Shown here: in pieces, positions 63,967 through 64,000 of the stretch | How the letters are laid out: every line of letters begins with the position of its first letter | Position numbering within the stretch: the stretch's first letter is position 1 | Assembly (NCBI RefSeq): GCF_014654895.1 | Contig: NZ_BNBE01000001.1 | Location: 3,122,501 to 3,186,500, forward strand | Reading direction: 5' to 3' | From: Streptomyces filamentosus | Lineage (GTDB): Bacteria; Actinomycetota; Actinomycetes; Streptomycetales; Streptomycetaceae | DNA: 64,000 nucleotides | Made by a program: the position numbers and the translations under genes | Notes under the pieces: model-generated | Told to the model about the DNA's origin: nothing | Databases searched by the model: none | Seen by the model: the letters and a program-made list of their open reading frames with translations, nothing else

Positions 63967-64000
63967 GAGTACGGTGGGTGAAGCCTGATTTCGGAGATAT

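Overview
The window comes from a high-GC actinobacterium and almost certainly a Streptomyces. It carries the developmental sigma factor gene bldN next to its anti-sigma gene rsbN, a rex-hemACD-hemB heme operon, a class I lysyl-tRNA synthetase, several DUF5753/DUF6879-type genes, strong G/C bias at third codon positions and many GTG/TTG starts. No CRISPR array, complete IS element, tRNA or prophage was seen. Homology calls come from reading motifs, not from searches; locus names quoted from S. coelicolor are from memory.

Left part (1-19 kb). The window opens inside a 23S rRNA gene, followed by 5S rRNA and a strong terminator, so it starts at the 3' end of an rrn operon. Then come a HAD phosphatase, an MFS carrier, an AcuC-type deacetylase, a phosphatase-like protein, a small excisionase-type DNA-binding protein, a 32-residue basic protein, an epimerase and a lysophospholipid acyltransferase. 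Next is the bldN/rsbN pair, where a near-ideal sigma-BldN promoter lies in front of rsbN. A HAD-IB hydrolase and a glutaredoxin-like protein precede rex-hemA-hemC-hemD-hemB. A Rex operator sits ahead of rex, so heme synthesis is tied to NADH/NAD+ balance.

Middle part (19-37 kb). argS and lysS diverge around a group of DnaA-box-like sites. A DUF2637 membrane protein, two DUF3558-like lipoproteins and RtcB follow. The rest is an accessory mix: an SDR, a YnfA protein, a TetR/FAD-monooxygenase pair with two matching operators, a Mut7-C protein, two GNAT acetyltransferases, an AraC regulator with an internal repeat, a binding-protein-like gene preceded by DevR/OsdR-like boxes, and a MerR regulator.

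Right part (37-64 kb). hemL, a histidine phosphatase, a Tat lipoprotein deacetylase and the System II cytochrome c maturation genes (resA-ccdA-resB-ccsB) form a heme/cytochrome block. MFS and FUSC transporters follow, then an unusual pair: a membrane-anchored periplasmic-binding-fold protein and a large P-loop NTPase. A small accessory island at 53.7-57.0 kb holds a minimal GntR, four small proteins (three Cys-rich), a DUF6879 protein and a DUF5753 regulator. The window ends with a UbiD-UbiA-UbiX cluster of the futalosine menaquinone pathway and an Lrp/AsnC regulator. Heme, cytochrome c, menaquinone and Rex together make the window rich in respiratory-chain biogenesis.
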